Positions 1 through 7,716 of a DNA stretch of 36,001 nucleotides are shown piece after piece. A program made the translations under genes and the position numbers. The notes below the pieces were generated by a model. It saw nothing but the letters and a program-made list of their open reading frames with translations. It had not been told where the DNA came from and searched no databases. This stretch comes from JBBSDV01 sp038240335 (lineage in GTDB: Bacteria; Chloroflexota; Dehalococcoidia; DSTF01; JACRBR01), in the NCBI GenBank assembly GCA_038240335.1, contig JBBSDV010000008.1:1-36001 (forward strand), read 5' to 3'. How positions within the stretch are numbered: the stretch's first letter is position 1; each line of letters starts with the position of its first letter.

Positions 1-2
1 GC

Positions 3-368
3 AGCTTGATGCGGGGCATCATCCTCGCCGACGAGGTGGTGCTTCGCGGCATCGCGTCACTCGCTCGCGGCGATGCTGCGCTGCGGATCGTGCTCAACAC
101 GCGGATCTTCGACGATCCCGTGCCGATCGATGTGCGCGACCTGCCGGATGTGACGTTAGAATACGTGCGTCACGCGCTGGCGCCGGCGTATGTGCGCTTC
201 GGCATCGAGATCACGGAAACGCGATGGATGGATGCGGACGAAGTGGCGGCGATCGGGACGACGTGGGCGAAGCGACTGTCGCACCGCGCGCCGCCGCGCT
301 CCGTGTTGATTCAGGCGAGAGTTGTGGCTAGCACCGAAGATCGGAATACGTCGATCGAGCAGCCATAG
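3..368 (+). CDS. C-terminal part of a KamB/NpmA-family 16S rRNA (A1408-N1) methyltransferase-like protein (5' truncated by window)
   Basis: The reading frame is open from the first bases of the window, so the N-terminal SAM-binding half lies upstream. What remains resembles the C-terminal half of the KamB/NpmA family, which methylates A1408 of 16S rRNA in the 30S subunit. Seen in the sequence: the opening residues Ser-Leu-Met-Arg-Gly match the stretch after the conserved Trp-Gly of that family. A beta-strand of the type LRIVLNTRIF follows, and then a TWAKRL motif. Counting from the in-frame TTG at position 6, its Trp is residue 87. In NpmA the equivalent Trp197 stacks on the target adenine, and an Arg-rich tail follows in both. 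Known homologues include antibiotic-producer self-resistance enzymes and many uncharacterised environmental proteins, so true A1408 activity is inference. A GNAT gene follows 8 bp downstream. Confidence 0.62.
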   Translation, partial: SLMRGIILADEVVLRGIASLARGDAALRIVLNTRIFDDPVPIDVRDLPDVTLEYVRHALAPAYVRFGIEITETRWMDADEVAAIGTTWAKRLSHRAPPRSVLIQARVVASTEDRNTSIEQP

Positions 369-376
369 GAGCACGG

Positions 377-844
377 ATGGAGATACGAGAGCTTCGCCCA
401 GACGACGCCGATGGATGCGATCGGGTGATCGCGAGCCTGCCGCAGTTCTTTGGCGATCCCGACGGCGTGCGGGATTGCGCCGCGGCCGTGCGTTCACAGC
501 GTGGCCTCGTCGCGGTGACGGACGAACGGATACTGGGGTTCCTCACGATCGCGCGCCACTTCGACGTGAGCGCCGAGATCACCTGGATGGCGGTGCATGC
601 GGACGCGCGGCGGCGCGGCGTCGGCCGGCAACTGGTAGAGGCAGTTACGCGCGCGCTCTCCGGCGAGGGCGTGCGTGCGCTGTCTGTGCTGACGCTCGGT
701 CCATCCGTGCCTGAACCGGGCACAACGGATGGCTACGAAGGCACGCGGCGGTTCTATCGCTCGGTCGGGTTCGTGCCGCTGCGCGAACTGGGGTTGCGCG
801 ACTGGAACGACGCCGCGACGCTCATGCTCGTGCGGCCCTTGTGA
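377..844 (+). CDS. GNAT-family N-acetyltransferase
   Basis: A 155-residue single-domain GNAT protein expected to transfer an acetyl group from acetyl-CoA to an amine; the substrate is unknown. Motif A is clear: MAVHADARRRGVGRQLVEAV lies at about residues 71-90, with the R-R-x-G-V-G pyrophosphate-binding loop at 79-84. The motif B segment TRRFYRSVGF (about 123-132) supplies the usual Tyr close to the catalytic site. The ATG follows a GGAG-type ribosome site that overlaps the end of the upstream methyltransferase-like gene, and only 8 bp separate them, so the two are probably co-transcribed. The length is normal for a stand-alone GNAT. The gap to uvrA (about 190 bp) contains a separate promoter-like hexamer, so uvrA is probably transcribed independently. 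Confidence 0.85.
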   Translation: MEIRELRPDDADGCDRVIASLPQFFGDPDGVRDCAAAVRSQRGLVAVTDERILGFLTIARHFDVSAEITWMAVHADARRRGVGRQLVEAVTRALSGEGVRALSVLTLGPSVPEPGTTDGYEGTRRFYRSVGFVPLRELGLRDWNDAATLMLVRPL

Positions 845-914
845 CCGACATCGCTATCCCAAACGCTCCTGACACGAGGAGTCAGTAGCGCATCAAATGG
901 ACGAACACGCGTGC

Positions 915-920
915 TAGAAT
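915..920 (+). promoter_or_regulatory. -10-like hexamer TAGAAT upstream of uvrA
   Basis: TAGAAT lies 111 bp before the uvrA ATG in the 187-bp gap after the GNAT gene. The same hexamer occurs in the gaps before dxr (32068-32073) and rseP (33502-33507), which supports a -10 role. No convincing TTGACA-type -35 is visible, and I could not identify a LexA/SOS box in this gap. Confidence 0.35.
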
Positions 921-1031
921 GAACGAGCCACGTCGAGTCGTTGAGCCAAGAGCACGCACGGCAATTTTGTCCGTCTGCCCGATTTGGCACCCTAACCTTT
1001 TAACTTCCAACATCCAGGAGACGAACGCCGT

Positions 1032-4000
1032 ATGCCTCTGGACGCCATCATCGTCAAGGGCGCCCGCGAACACAACCTGAAGGATATCGACGTCACGATC
1101 CCGCGCGACAAGCTCGTCGTGATCACGGGGCTGTCGGGTTCGGGGAAGTCTTCACTTGCCTTCGACACGATTTACGCCGAGGGGCAGCGCCGCTACGTCG
1201 AGTCGCTCTCGGCGTACGCGCGGCAGTTCCTTGGCCAGATGGAGAAGCCGGACGTCGACTACATCGAAGGGCTGTCGCCGGCGATCTCGATCGACCAGAA
1301 GGGCGCGAGCCGCAATCCGCGCTCGACCGTCGGCACTGTCACGGAGATCTACGACTATCTGCGGCTGCTTTACGCGCGCGCCGGCACGCCGCACTGCCCG
1401 AATTGCGGCCGGCCGATCGAGCGGCAGACGGTCCAGCAGATCGTCGACGCGATCCTCGCGATCGAGCCGGGCAAGAAGCTGATGATCCTGGCGCCAATCA
1501 TTCGCGACCGGAAGGGCGAGCATCTGCACGTCTTCGAGGACGGCCGGCGCGCCGGTTATGTCCGCGTGCGCGTCGACGGCCGGATTCGCGATCTCGGCGA
1601 GGAGATCAACCTCGATAAGAAGAAGAAGCACACGATCGAGGTCGTCGTCGATCGCCTGATCACGGAGGCGCCGGAGGCCGAAGCGACGGCGACGAACGCG
1701 AACCGGCTGGCGGACAGCGTCGAGCAGGCGCTGAAGCTTGGCGGCGGCACGGTGCTGGTCGACGTCGACGGTGAGGGTGAGCGGATGTACTCCGAGCACT
1801 ACGCCTGCGCGTTTGATGGCACGAACATCGGCGAGCTTGCGCCGCGCAGCTTCAGCTTCAACAGCCCGCATGGCGCCTGCCCGGAGTGCACCGGCCTGGG
1901 CATGAAGATGGAGATCGACCCGGCGCTCGTCATTCCGAACCACTCGCTGTCGATCGCGGGGGGCGCGATCGTACCGTGGTCGCGGGCGGCGGCGACGAAC
2001 ACGTGGTACATGCGGATGCTGCAGGCGCTAGCGAAGAAGCACGGCTTCCGGCTCGATGTGCCGGTCAGCAAAATGAAGCCGGAGCATCTTGACTACGTCC
2101 TGTACGGCGACGAAGACAAGATCTCGATCAAGTACCAGTCGTCGAGCGGCCACACGAATCGCTGGGACACGACGTTCGAGGGCGTGATCTCGAACCTCGC
2201 GCGCCGTTTCCGCGAGACCGACTCGGACTACGTGCGCAACGAGATCGAGCGCTACATGGCGGCGGTGCCGTGCCCTGCCTGCAAGGGCGCGCGGCTGAAG
2301 CCGGAAGTGCTCGCGGTTACCGTCGGCGACAAGAACATCCATCATGTCACCGGCATGGATGTGGGCGAGGCGCGCGACTGGATCGAGATGCTCGCCGGCG
2401 ACGCGACGCCACTGAACGAGCGGGAACGGATCATCGCGCGCCAGATCGTCAAGGAGATCCGGGAGCGGCTGACGTTCATGTACGACGTCGGACTCGATTA
2501 CCTGTCGCTCAATCGCACCGCGAGCACGCTCTCGGGCGGCGAAGCGCAGCGGATCCGGCTGGCGACCCAGATCGGTTCGAGCCTGATGGGCGTGTTGTAC
2601 GTCTGCGACGAGCCGAGCATCGGACTGCATCCGGTCGACGACGAGCGGCTGATCCGGACACTCGTGCGGTTGCGCGATCTCGGCAACACCGTGCTGATCG
2701 TCGAGCACGACGAGTCGATGATGCGGGCAGCGGATCACATCGTCGACATGGGGCCGGGTGCGGGCGAGGGCGGCGGCCGTGTCGTCGCGCAGGGCACGAT
2801 CGACGACATCATGGCGTGCGAAGACTCGATGACGGGCGGCTATCTCAGCGGCCGCCTGCAGGTACCGCTGCCGGAGACGCGGCGCGAAGGCAGCGGTGCG
2901 AACGTGACGATCGTCGGCGCACGCGAGAACAACCTCAAGAACATCAGCGTCGACATTCCGCTCGGCAAGTTCGTTTGCGTGACGGGCGTCTCCGGCTCGG
3001 GGAAGAGCACGTTGATCAACGACCTGCTCTACAAACGGGCGGCGCAGGATCTGTATAACGCGCGCGACCGCGCCGGCAAGGTCGATCAGATCCGGGGCCT
3101 GCAATACATCGACAAGGTCGTCGACATCGACCAGTCGCCGATCGGACGGACACCGCGCTCGAATCCGGCGACGTATACAGGACTCTTCACGCCGGTGCGG
3201 GATCTCTTCGCCGCATCGCCGGAAGCGCGAACGCGCGGATACACGGCGGGTCGCTTCTCGTTCAACGTGAAGGGCGGGCGCTGCGAGGCGTGCGCGGGCG
3301 ACGGGTACATCGAGATCGAGATGCACTTCCTGCCGGATGTGACGGTGCCGTGCGAAGTGTGCAAGGGCAAGCGCTACAACCGCGAGGCGCTGGAGATCAC
3401 CTACAAGGGCAAGAGCATCGCTGACGTGCTCGATATGACGGTGGATGAAGCGCTGGTGTACTTCGAGAACGTGCCGGGGGTGCGGCGGAAGCTCGAGACG
3501 CTGCGCGATGTCGGTCTCGGCTACATCCGTCTCGGCCAGCCGGCGACAACAGTGTCGGGTGGCGAAGCGCAGCGGATCAAGCTCTCGACGGAGCTGTCCA
3601 AGCGCTCGACCGGAAGGACGCTGTATATCCTCGATGAGCCGACGACGGGGCTCTCGTTCGAAGACACGCGACTGCTGCTGGAAGTGCTGCAGCGGCTGGT
3701 CGACGGCGGCAACACGGTGGTCGTCATCGAGCACCACATCGACGTGATGAAGAACGCCGATCATATCATCGACCTCGGGCCGATGGGTGGAGAGCGCGGC
3801 GGCAGGATCATCGCCGAGGGCACGCCGGAGCAGGTGGCATGCGTCGAGGAGAGCTTCACGGGGCAGTACCTGCGCAAGGTGCTGTCGCCGGAACGGATGG
3901 CCGAGGCGGCGGCGCGTGCTGCTCCGGGGAAAGCGGCGGCTAAGCGACCGGGCCGCAACGGCGTACACGGCACAAACGGCGCAAACGAGAACGGCACACG

Positions 4001-4127
4001 CATCGCAGCGACCGCGGATATCGTCGCTCCGGTCGCCGTCGGTGCGGGCAGCAAGCGCAAGCCGGCGGCCACGGTTGCGAAGAACACACGCGGCAAGGCC
4101 GTCGCCGCGAAGGCGCGCCGCGCGTAA
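1032..4127 (+). CDS. uvrA: Excinuclease ABC subunit A (UvrA)
   Basis: The damage-recognition ATPase of nucleotide excision repair; it dimerises, loads UvrB on lesions and acts in the cytoplasm. Both ABC modules are intact: Walker A GLSGSGKS at 33-40 and GVSGSGKS from about 652, with signature motifs LSGGEAQR (500-507) and VSGGEAQR (841-848). The first Walker B region reads CDEPSIGLHP and the second LDEPTTGLSF. Zinc ligands are present as C259/C283/C286 in the first module and as a C751-x2-C754-x19-C774-x2-C777 finger in the second, the standard UvrA arrangement. The ATG follows CAGGAG at 1015-1020. At 1031 residues it is longer than typical UvrA (about 940-960) because of a low-complexity Ala/Lys/Arg/Asn-rich tail from about residue 950. 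That tail resembles a basic nucleic-acid-binding extension and has no recognised domain. Confidence 0.98.
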   Translation: MPLDAIIVKGAREHNLKDIDVTIPRDKLVVITGLSGSGKSSLAFDTIYAEGQRRYVESLSAYARQFLGQMEKPDVDYIEGLSPAISIDQKGASRNPRSTVGTVTEIYDYLRLLYARAGTPHCPNCGRPIERQTVQQIVDAILAIEPGKKLMILAPIIRDRKGEHLHVFEDGRRAGYVRVRVDGRIRDLGEEINLDKKKKHTIEVVVDRLITEAPEAEATATNANRLADSVEQALKLGGGTVLVDVDGEGERMYSEHYACAFDGTNIGELAPRSFSFNSPHGACPECTGLGMKMEIDPALVIPNHSLSIAGGAIVPWSRAAATNTWYMRMLQALAKKHGFRLDVPVSKMKPEHLDYVLYGDEDKISIKYQSSSGHTNRWDTTFEGVISNLARRFRETDSDYVRNEIERYMAAVPCPACKGARLKPEVLAVTVGDKNIHHVTGMDVGEARDWIEMLAGDATPLNERERIIARQIVKEIRERLTFMYDVGLDYLSLNRTASTLSGGEAQRIRLATQIGSSLMGVLYVCDEPSIGLHPVDDERLIRTLVRLRDLGNTVLIVEHDESMMRAADHIVDMGPGAGEGGGRVVAQGTIDDIMACEDSMTGGYLSGRLQVPLPETRREGSGANVTIVGARENNLKNISVDIPLGKFVCVTGVSGSGKSTLINDLLYKRAAQDLYNARDRAGKVDQIRGLQYIDKVVDIDQSPIGRTPRSNPATYTGLFTPVRDLFAASPEARTRGYTAGRFSFNVKGGRCEACAGDGYIEIEMHFLPDVTVPCEVCKGKRYNREALEITYKGKSIADVLDMTVDEALVYFENVPGVRRKLETLRDVGLGYIRLGQPATTVSGGEAQRIKLSTELSKRSTGRTLYILDEPTTGLSFEDTRLLLEVLQRLVDGGNTVVVIEHHIDVMKNADHIIDLGPMGGERGGRIIAEGTPEQVACVEESFTGQYLRKVLSPERMAEAAARAAPGKAAAKRPGRNGVHGTNGANENGTRIAATADIVAPVAVGAGSKRKPAATVAKNTRGKAVAAKARRA

Positions 4128-4156
4128 GTTTCTGCACGTTCGAAGGATTCGATCGC

Positions 4157-4663
4157 GTGACGGCTACCAATCCCCAGACGACAATCGAACTGCTTGCGCT
4201 CATCGCGGACGACCGCGCCACGCTCGATGAGGTGATCGCCGCGCTCAGCGACGAGCAACTGGCGGCGCGCGCCGGCGATCCGTGGTCGGCGGCCGATCAT
4301 CTGGCGCACATGGCGGCGTGGGAGAGGATGATCGTCGCGCATCTTAGCGGCCTGTCGGACCACCTCGTTGCCGGAATGGACGAAGACTCCTTTGCGGCGG
4401 CGACGCTCGACGAGATCAACGGACGGCTGCATGACCGAACGCGAGATCGGCCGCTCGCCGAGACGCTGCGCGAGTACGGCGCCGCGCATGTCGCTATTGT
4501 GGAGTTCATCGAGGCGATGCCGGATGCGGCGCTATCGGCACCCTACTGGAACGACGAGCCGGGAGGCCGGACGGTGCTCGACAAGATCGCCGGTGATACG
4601 TATTTGCACTATCGCGAACATGCGGAGTGGATCCAAAAGCTGGTCGCGTACACGGGGCCATGA
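4157..4663 (+). CDS. DinB-fold (DinB/ClbS-DfsB-like) four-helix protein, copy 1
   Basis: A 168-residue, mainly helical protein of the DinB/YfiT-like superfamily. These proteins are metal-binding four-helix bundles, often thiol-dependent transferases or ClbS/DfsB-like proteins; the exact reaction is unknown here. Supporting features are the WSAADHLAHMAAWE segment (His48, His51) and a C-terminal DTYLHYREHAEWI segment (His151, His155). Their spacing fits the three-histidine metal site of the superfamily. The start is GTG at 4157, preceded by GAAGGA at 4142-4147. The stop overlaps the ATG of the next gene (ATGA), which encodes a paralogue with the same layout, so this is a tandem duplication translated as a coupled pair. 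The gene begins 29 bp after uvrA and could be read through from it. Confidence 0.8.
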   Translation: MTATNPQTTIELLALIADDRATLDEVIAALSDEQLAARAGDPWSAADHLAHMAAWERMIVAHLSGLSDHLVAGMDEDSFAAATLDEINGRLHDRTRDRPLAETLREYGAAHVAIVEFIEAMPDAALSAPYWNDEPGGRTVLDKIAGDTYLHYREHAEWIQKLVAYTGP

Positions 4664-5142
4664 TGACGAAGGATGAGCTAGTCATGAGCATCAAGCACGA
4701 GCACGGGCGGCTGGACAAGCTCGTCGCGTCGCTCGATGAGGCGCGGCTGACTGCGCCGTCGCTCGACGACGGGTGGTCCGTGAAGGATCTGCTCGCGCAC
4801 ATTACGGCATGGGAGCAGCTGTGCGCGTGGACGCTCGCCGCGGAGCGCGGGGAACGGCAAGCGGAGCCAGACCTCCCCATCGACCCGAGGGAGGTCGAGC
4901 AGTTCAATGCTGCCACGTACGACGCGAACCGCGAGCGGCCGCTCGCCGACGTTCTCGCCGACGCCCGGCGGTCGTACGAGGAAGTGCTCGCAACGGTCGG
5001 TCGACTGAGCGACGACGACCTCCGCGTGCCCGGCACACTGCCGTGGACGCGGGGAAATTCGCTGGAGCGGTACGTCCGGGACAATGCGGACGAGCACTAC
5101 CGCGAACACGTCGAACAGATCGAGACCTGGATTCACGGGTAG
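4660..5142 (+). CDS. DinB-fold (ClbS/DfsB-like) four-helix protein, copy 2
   Basis: A 160-residue paralogue of the preceding protein. It has the same order of motifs: GWSVKDLLAHITAWEQ (His47) in the second helix and DEHYREHVEQIETWI (His146, His150) near the C-terminus. The frame stays open further upstream, to a possible start at 4627, but the ATG at 4660 is preferred. It overlaps the TGA of copy 1 in an ATGA junction and begins immediately before the conserved first helix; ATG 4663 is an equally possible start. The N-terminal segment MTKDELVMSIKHEHGRLDKLV fits the start of ClbS/DfsB-type proteins. A metal-dependent small-molecule hydrolase or transferase role is inference from the fold. Confidence 0.8.
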   Translation: MMTKDELVMSIKHEHGRLDKLVASLDEARLTAPSLDDGWSVKDLLAHITAWEQLCAWTLAAERGERQAEPDLPIDPREVEQFNAATYDANRERPLADVLADARRSYEEVLATVGRLSDDDLRVPGTLPWTRGNSLERYVRDNADEHYREHVEQIETWIHG

Positions 5143-5232
5143 TGTCGGTTCGTAGCGAGAGCGACGCCCACCACGGCGACGCGGGCGCTATTGGAAACCA
5201 ATCGAGAGCGACTAGAGAGTAGGGGCAACAAG

Positions 5233-5676
5233 ATGGACAGCACGAAGATGGCGTTCCTCGAGAAGAATCCCTCGGCGGCGATGATCACGCTGAAGCGCGA
5301 TGGCACGCCGCACTCGGTGCGCGTCGGCGTCGCCGTCGTCGACGGCAAGATCTGGAGCTCGGGCACCGCCGATCGTGCGCGTACGGGACATTTGCGGTGT
5401 GACCCGCGGTCGACGCTGTTCGTGTTCGACAACGAGTACGGCTTCCTGACACTCGAGTGCCGGGTGAACATACTTGACGGCTCCGACGTCCCGGAGCAGA
5501 GCGTGAAGCTGTTCGACGTGATGCAGAAGGGGCAGCCCACGGCGACCGGCAAGTTCATCTGGTTCGGGGCAGAGAAGACGATTGACGAGTTCCGGCAGAT
5601 CATGGTGGACGAGAAGCGTCTCATCTACGAGTTCGAGGTGCAGCGCTCGTACGGGATGTACGGCGGTACGCCCTAG
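5233..5676 (+). CDS. Pyridoxamine 5'-phosphate oxidase-like (PPOX, split-barrel FMN/F420-type) protein
   Basis: A 147-residue protein of the flavin-binding split-barrel superfamily, of the short PPOX class often annotated as F420- or FMN-dependent oxidoreductase. Typical features are an N-terminal helix with FLEKNPSAAMITLKRDG (8-24), the HSVRVGVAVVDGKIW strands (27-41), and the cofactor-phosphate region DRARTGHLRCDPRSTLFV (48-64). The C-terminus is short. The cofactor cannot be decided from the sequence. The ATG at 5233 is chosen because GAGAGTAGGGG precedes it; a longer frame from a TTG at 5191 lacks a good ribosome site. It lies 3 bp before the HAD hydrolase gene, probably in one transcript. 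The 90-bp gap after the DinB pair holds nothing recognisable. Confidence 0.8.
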   Translation: MDSTKMAFLEKNPSAAMITLKRDGTPHSVRVGVAVVDGKIWSSGTADRARTGHLRCDPRSTLFVFDNEYGFLTLECRVNILDGSDVPEQSVKLFDVMQKGQPTATGKFIWFGAEKTIDEFRQIMVDEKRLIYEFEVQRSYGMYGGTP

Positions 5677-5679
5677 CCG

Positions 5680-6387
5680 ATGGAGAACCAACCGGACGCG
5701 ATCTTCTTCGATCTCGATGGAACGCTGCTTGACGCCTCGAATGTGACGCTCGATTCTGACTGGCGTGCGGCGTGCGAGGCATGCTGCGATGGCGCGTTCG
5801 ACGTCGACTCGGTGCTGCCCCACCTGCACGAGATCCGCGTGGCGTTCTGGAACGACGCCGAGCAGGCCCGCCGCGGCCGCTTCGACCTGACGTGGGCGCG
5901 AGAGACGATGGTGCGCGAGGCGTTTGCCCGCGTCAACGTGAACGATGATGCGATAGCGGCGCGGATCGCGGCCGACTATCACGCGCGGCGGGAAGCGGCG
6001 ATGGGCTTGTTCCCCGGCGCGGTCGCCACGCTCGAGCGAGCGCGCACGATGGGCATCCGCACCGCGCTGATCACGAACGGGGGAGCTGAGGGACAGCACG
6101 GCAAAGTCGTGCGGTTCGCGCTGGAACAGTACTTTGATTGCATTGTCATCGAGGGCGAGTTCGGTTGTGGAAAGCCGGACGAGCGCGTCTTCCGCCACGC
6201 CCTCGACAGCACCGGCTGCGAGCCGGGTCGCGCATGGATGGTCGGAGACTACATCGAGGCCGACATCGTGACGCCCGTGCGTCTGGGCATGCACACGGTG
6301 TGGATCGACGAGAATGGCGAGGGCTTGCCGCCGGATGCGGCCGCACGTCCACACCGGATCGTGCGATCGATCGCGGAGCTGCTCTAG
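5680..6387 (+). CDS. HAD-superfamily (subfamily IA) hydrolase, phosphatase-type
   Basis: A 235-residue haloacid-dehalogenase-like phosphatase with all four motifs: FDLDGT with nucleophile Asp11 and acid/base Asp13, Thr132-Asn133 in LITNGG, Lys165 in CGKPD, and GDYIEAD with Asp190 and Asp195. The helical cap between residues 20 and 110 makes it a C1-capped IA enzyme. The pattern resembles YjjG/NagD-like small-molecule phosphatases; the substrate is unknown. It starts 3 bp after the PPOX gene. Its TAG shares the CTAG at 6384-6387 with the TAG of the opposite-strand HAD gene, so two convergent HAD genes end on overlapping stop codons. Confidence 0.9.
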   Translation: MENQPDAIFFDLDGTLLDASNVTLDSDWRAACEACCDGAFDVDSVLPHLHEIRVAFWNDAEQARRGRFDLTWARETMVREAFARVNVNDDAIAARIAADYHARREAAMGLFPGAVATLERARTMGIRTALITNGGAEGQHGKVVRFALEQYFDCIVIEGEFGCGKPDERVFRHALDSTGCEPGRAWMVGDYIEADIVTPVRLGMHTVWIDENGEGLPPDAAARPHRIVRSIAELL

Positions 6388-7175
6388 GTTGCCTTGCGCG
6401 CGCTGACCGATGCATCGATGCGGTCGGGCGATACAAGACCGAGCGAAACGAGCGCCGGCACGAGCTCGGCGAGGGTATCGATGCGGGCGTGCGGCTCGAT
6501 GCCGTCGGCTGCGACATCGCCGAGTTGCACCGTCCAGATGCCGGCGCGGCGCGAGCCGAAGACGTCGAGCACGGGCTGATCGCCGATGAAGGCGGCTTCT
6601 TCCGCAGCTACGTCGAGCTCGGTGAGAGCGTGCGCGAAGATTGCCGACGACGGCTTCGACATCTCCGCCTCGTCGGAGAAGACGGTGACGTCGAAATACT
6701 TGAGCAGACCGAAGTCATCTAGGAACTGGCGCAGAACGAAGCCCGGCGTGATGCCCGCGTTCGAGATCAACCCCATCGGCAGGCCGAGGGCACGCACCGC
6801 CGTGAGCGCGTCTGCCGCGCCCGGCATGATCGCCGGCGGGTGCGAGAGCGCCGGCGTCAGCACCGCTGCATCAAGCTGCTTCCACGCTGCGTCGTCGAGC
6901 TTCTCACCGAGACGATCGTCGAGATGCTGAAGGTACATCACGGTGCGGCCGTGGGCGGAGAGATCGCGCTCGGCCTCATGGATTGCGGCAAGCTCGGTGC
7001 CGGCGGCGAGAAATGCGGCGACGATATCCGCCCGGTCGTACGGAAAGCCGAGTGCGGCAAGCGTCGCGCCGGTTTGTTCGATACGGAGATCGCTGCGCGC
7101 TTCTGCCGACGTCGCGTCGTCGAGGATCAGCGTACCCCAGAGATCGAAGAGGACCGCGCGGATCGGATTTGGCAA
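6384..7175 (-). CDS. HAD-superfamily hydrolase with DLWGT motif I
   Basis: A 263-residue HAD protein convergent with the previous one. The nucleophile Asp11 lies in FDLWGT: the second Asp of the phosphatase signature is replaced by Trp13. Motif II is LISNAG (Ser138-Asn139), motif III is Lys174 in MSKPS, and motif IV is GDQPVLD (Asp199, Asp204). A hydrophobic residue at D+2 is known in haloacid dehalogenases (Tyr) and several IA subgroups, so the protein may be a non-phosphatase hydrolase or use another general acid. The start is TTG at 7175, supported by a strong AGGAGG a few bases upstream. It lies downstream of tatA on the same strand but is separated by a terminator hairpin. Confidence 0.85.
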   Translation of the reverse strand: MPNPIRAVLFDLWGTLILDDATSAEARSDLRIEQTGATLAALGFPYDRADIVAAFLAAGTELAAIHEAERDLSAHGRTVMYLQHLDDRLGEKLDDAAWKQLDAAVLTPALSHPPAIMPGAADALTAVRALGLPMGLISNAGITPGFVLRQFLDDFGLLKYFDVTVFSDEAEMSKPSSAIFAHALTELDVAAEEAAFIGDQPVLDVFGSRRAGIWTVQLGDVAADGIEPHARIDTLAELVPALVSLGLVSPDRIDASVSARKAT

Positions 7176-7207
7176 GCTGGACCTCCTGATGCTGGTTTGC
7201 CTGAAAC

Positions 7208-7236
7208 AAAACCGCCGGTCGCGTGACCGGCGGTTT
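7208..7236 (-). terminator. Rho-independent terminator after tatA
   Basis: A perfect 12-bp inverted repeat (7209-7220 and 7225-7236) with a GCGT loop. Read on the minus strand it forms AAACCGCCGGTC-loop-GACCGGCGGTTT and is followed by a T-rich run TTTTGTTT. It sits 24 bp beyond the tatA stop and just before the TTG of the minus-strand HAD gene, so it would end the hydrolase-tatA transcript. Confidence 0.85.
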
Positions 7237-7259
7237 CTATTGATTGCCTGCGACGCTGC

Positions 7260-7643
7260 TTAGCGGACGGGGGCGCCGATCACATGACCGCACTCGGCGC
7301 AGAACTTCGACGTCCGCGGGTTACGAGCGCCGCATTCGCCGCAGAACAGCGTGTCGTTCGATCCGTTCGCGATGGGTGCCGATGTTGATTGCATCATGTC
7401 GGGGCTCGTGGTCGTCGAGCCCATGCCCATCGAGGCAGCATCGGTGGTCGATGTCGATGTCATGGTCGTGTGAGCGGCATCGGCTTCGTCATCCTTCGTT
7501 GCCTTGCGGAACTCGCGGATGCCCTTACCGACCGCGCCGCCGACCTCGGGCAATCGCCCGACGCCGAAGATCAGGATCACGATAACGAGGATGATGGCGA
7601 GCTCGGGAAGCCCCAGCGGTCCCAGCCCTGCGAGTAGTTGCAT
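7260..7643 (-). CDS. tatA: TatA/TatE-family Tat translocase protein with C-terminal zinc ribbon
   Basis: The pore-forming component of twin-arginine protein export. It has one N-terminal membrane helix (about residues 12-28) with the Phe-Gly hinge at 26-27, then an amphipathic helix (LPEVGGAVGKGIREFRKATKD, starting at 31). Unlike standard TatA, the tail continues as a Ser/Thr/Met-rich linker (about 55-98). It ends in a CxxC-x10-CxxC zinc ribbon (Cys101, 104, 115, 118) of the kind seen at the ends of many small regulatory proteins. The ATG at 7643 follows GAGGAGGGA; a longer frame to 7799 would run into the upstream hydrolase and has no ribosome site. It lies 73 bp after the alpha/beta hydrolase gene, and no tatC is in the window. 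Confidence 0.9.
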   Translation of the reverse strand: MQLLAGLGPLGLPELAIILVIVILIFGVGRLPEVGGAVGKGIREFRKATKDDEADAAHTTMTSTSTTDAASMGMGSTTTSPDMMQSTSAPIANGSNDTLFCGECGARNPRTSKFCAECGHVIGAPVR

Positions 7644-7716
7644 ACGTGCGTCCCTCCTCGGGACTGGTATCAGCGTATCATCGCCCGGCTTCGAGCGGCA
7701 AGCTGAGGCAATGTCG

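Noticed and set aside
845..1031. LexA/SOS box before uvrA
   Set aside because: I looked for GAAC-N4-GTTC and CTG-N10-CAG type sites and found none that is convincing.
2028..3968. 646-codon open frame on the minus strand
   Set aside because: It is entirely antisense to uvrA, His/Arg-rich in composition and without ribosome site or domain; a GC-rich codon-bias shadow.
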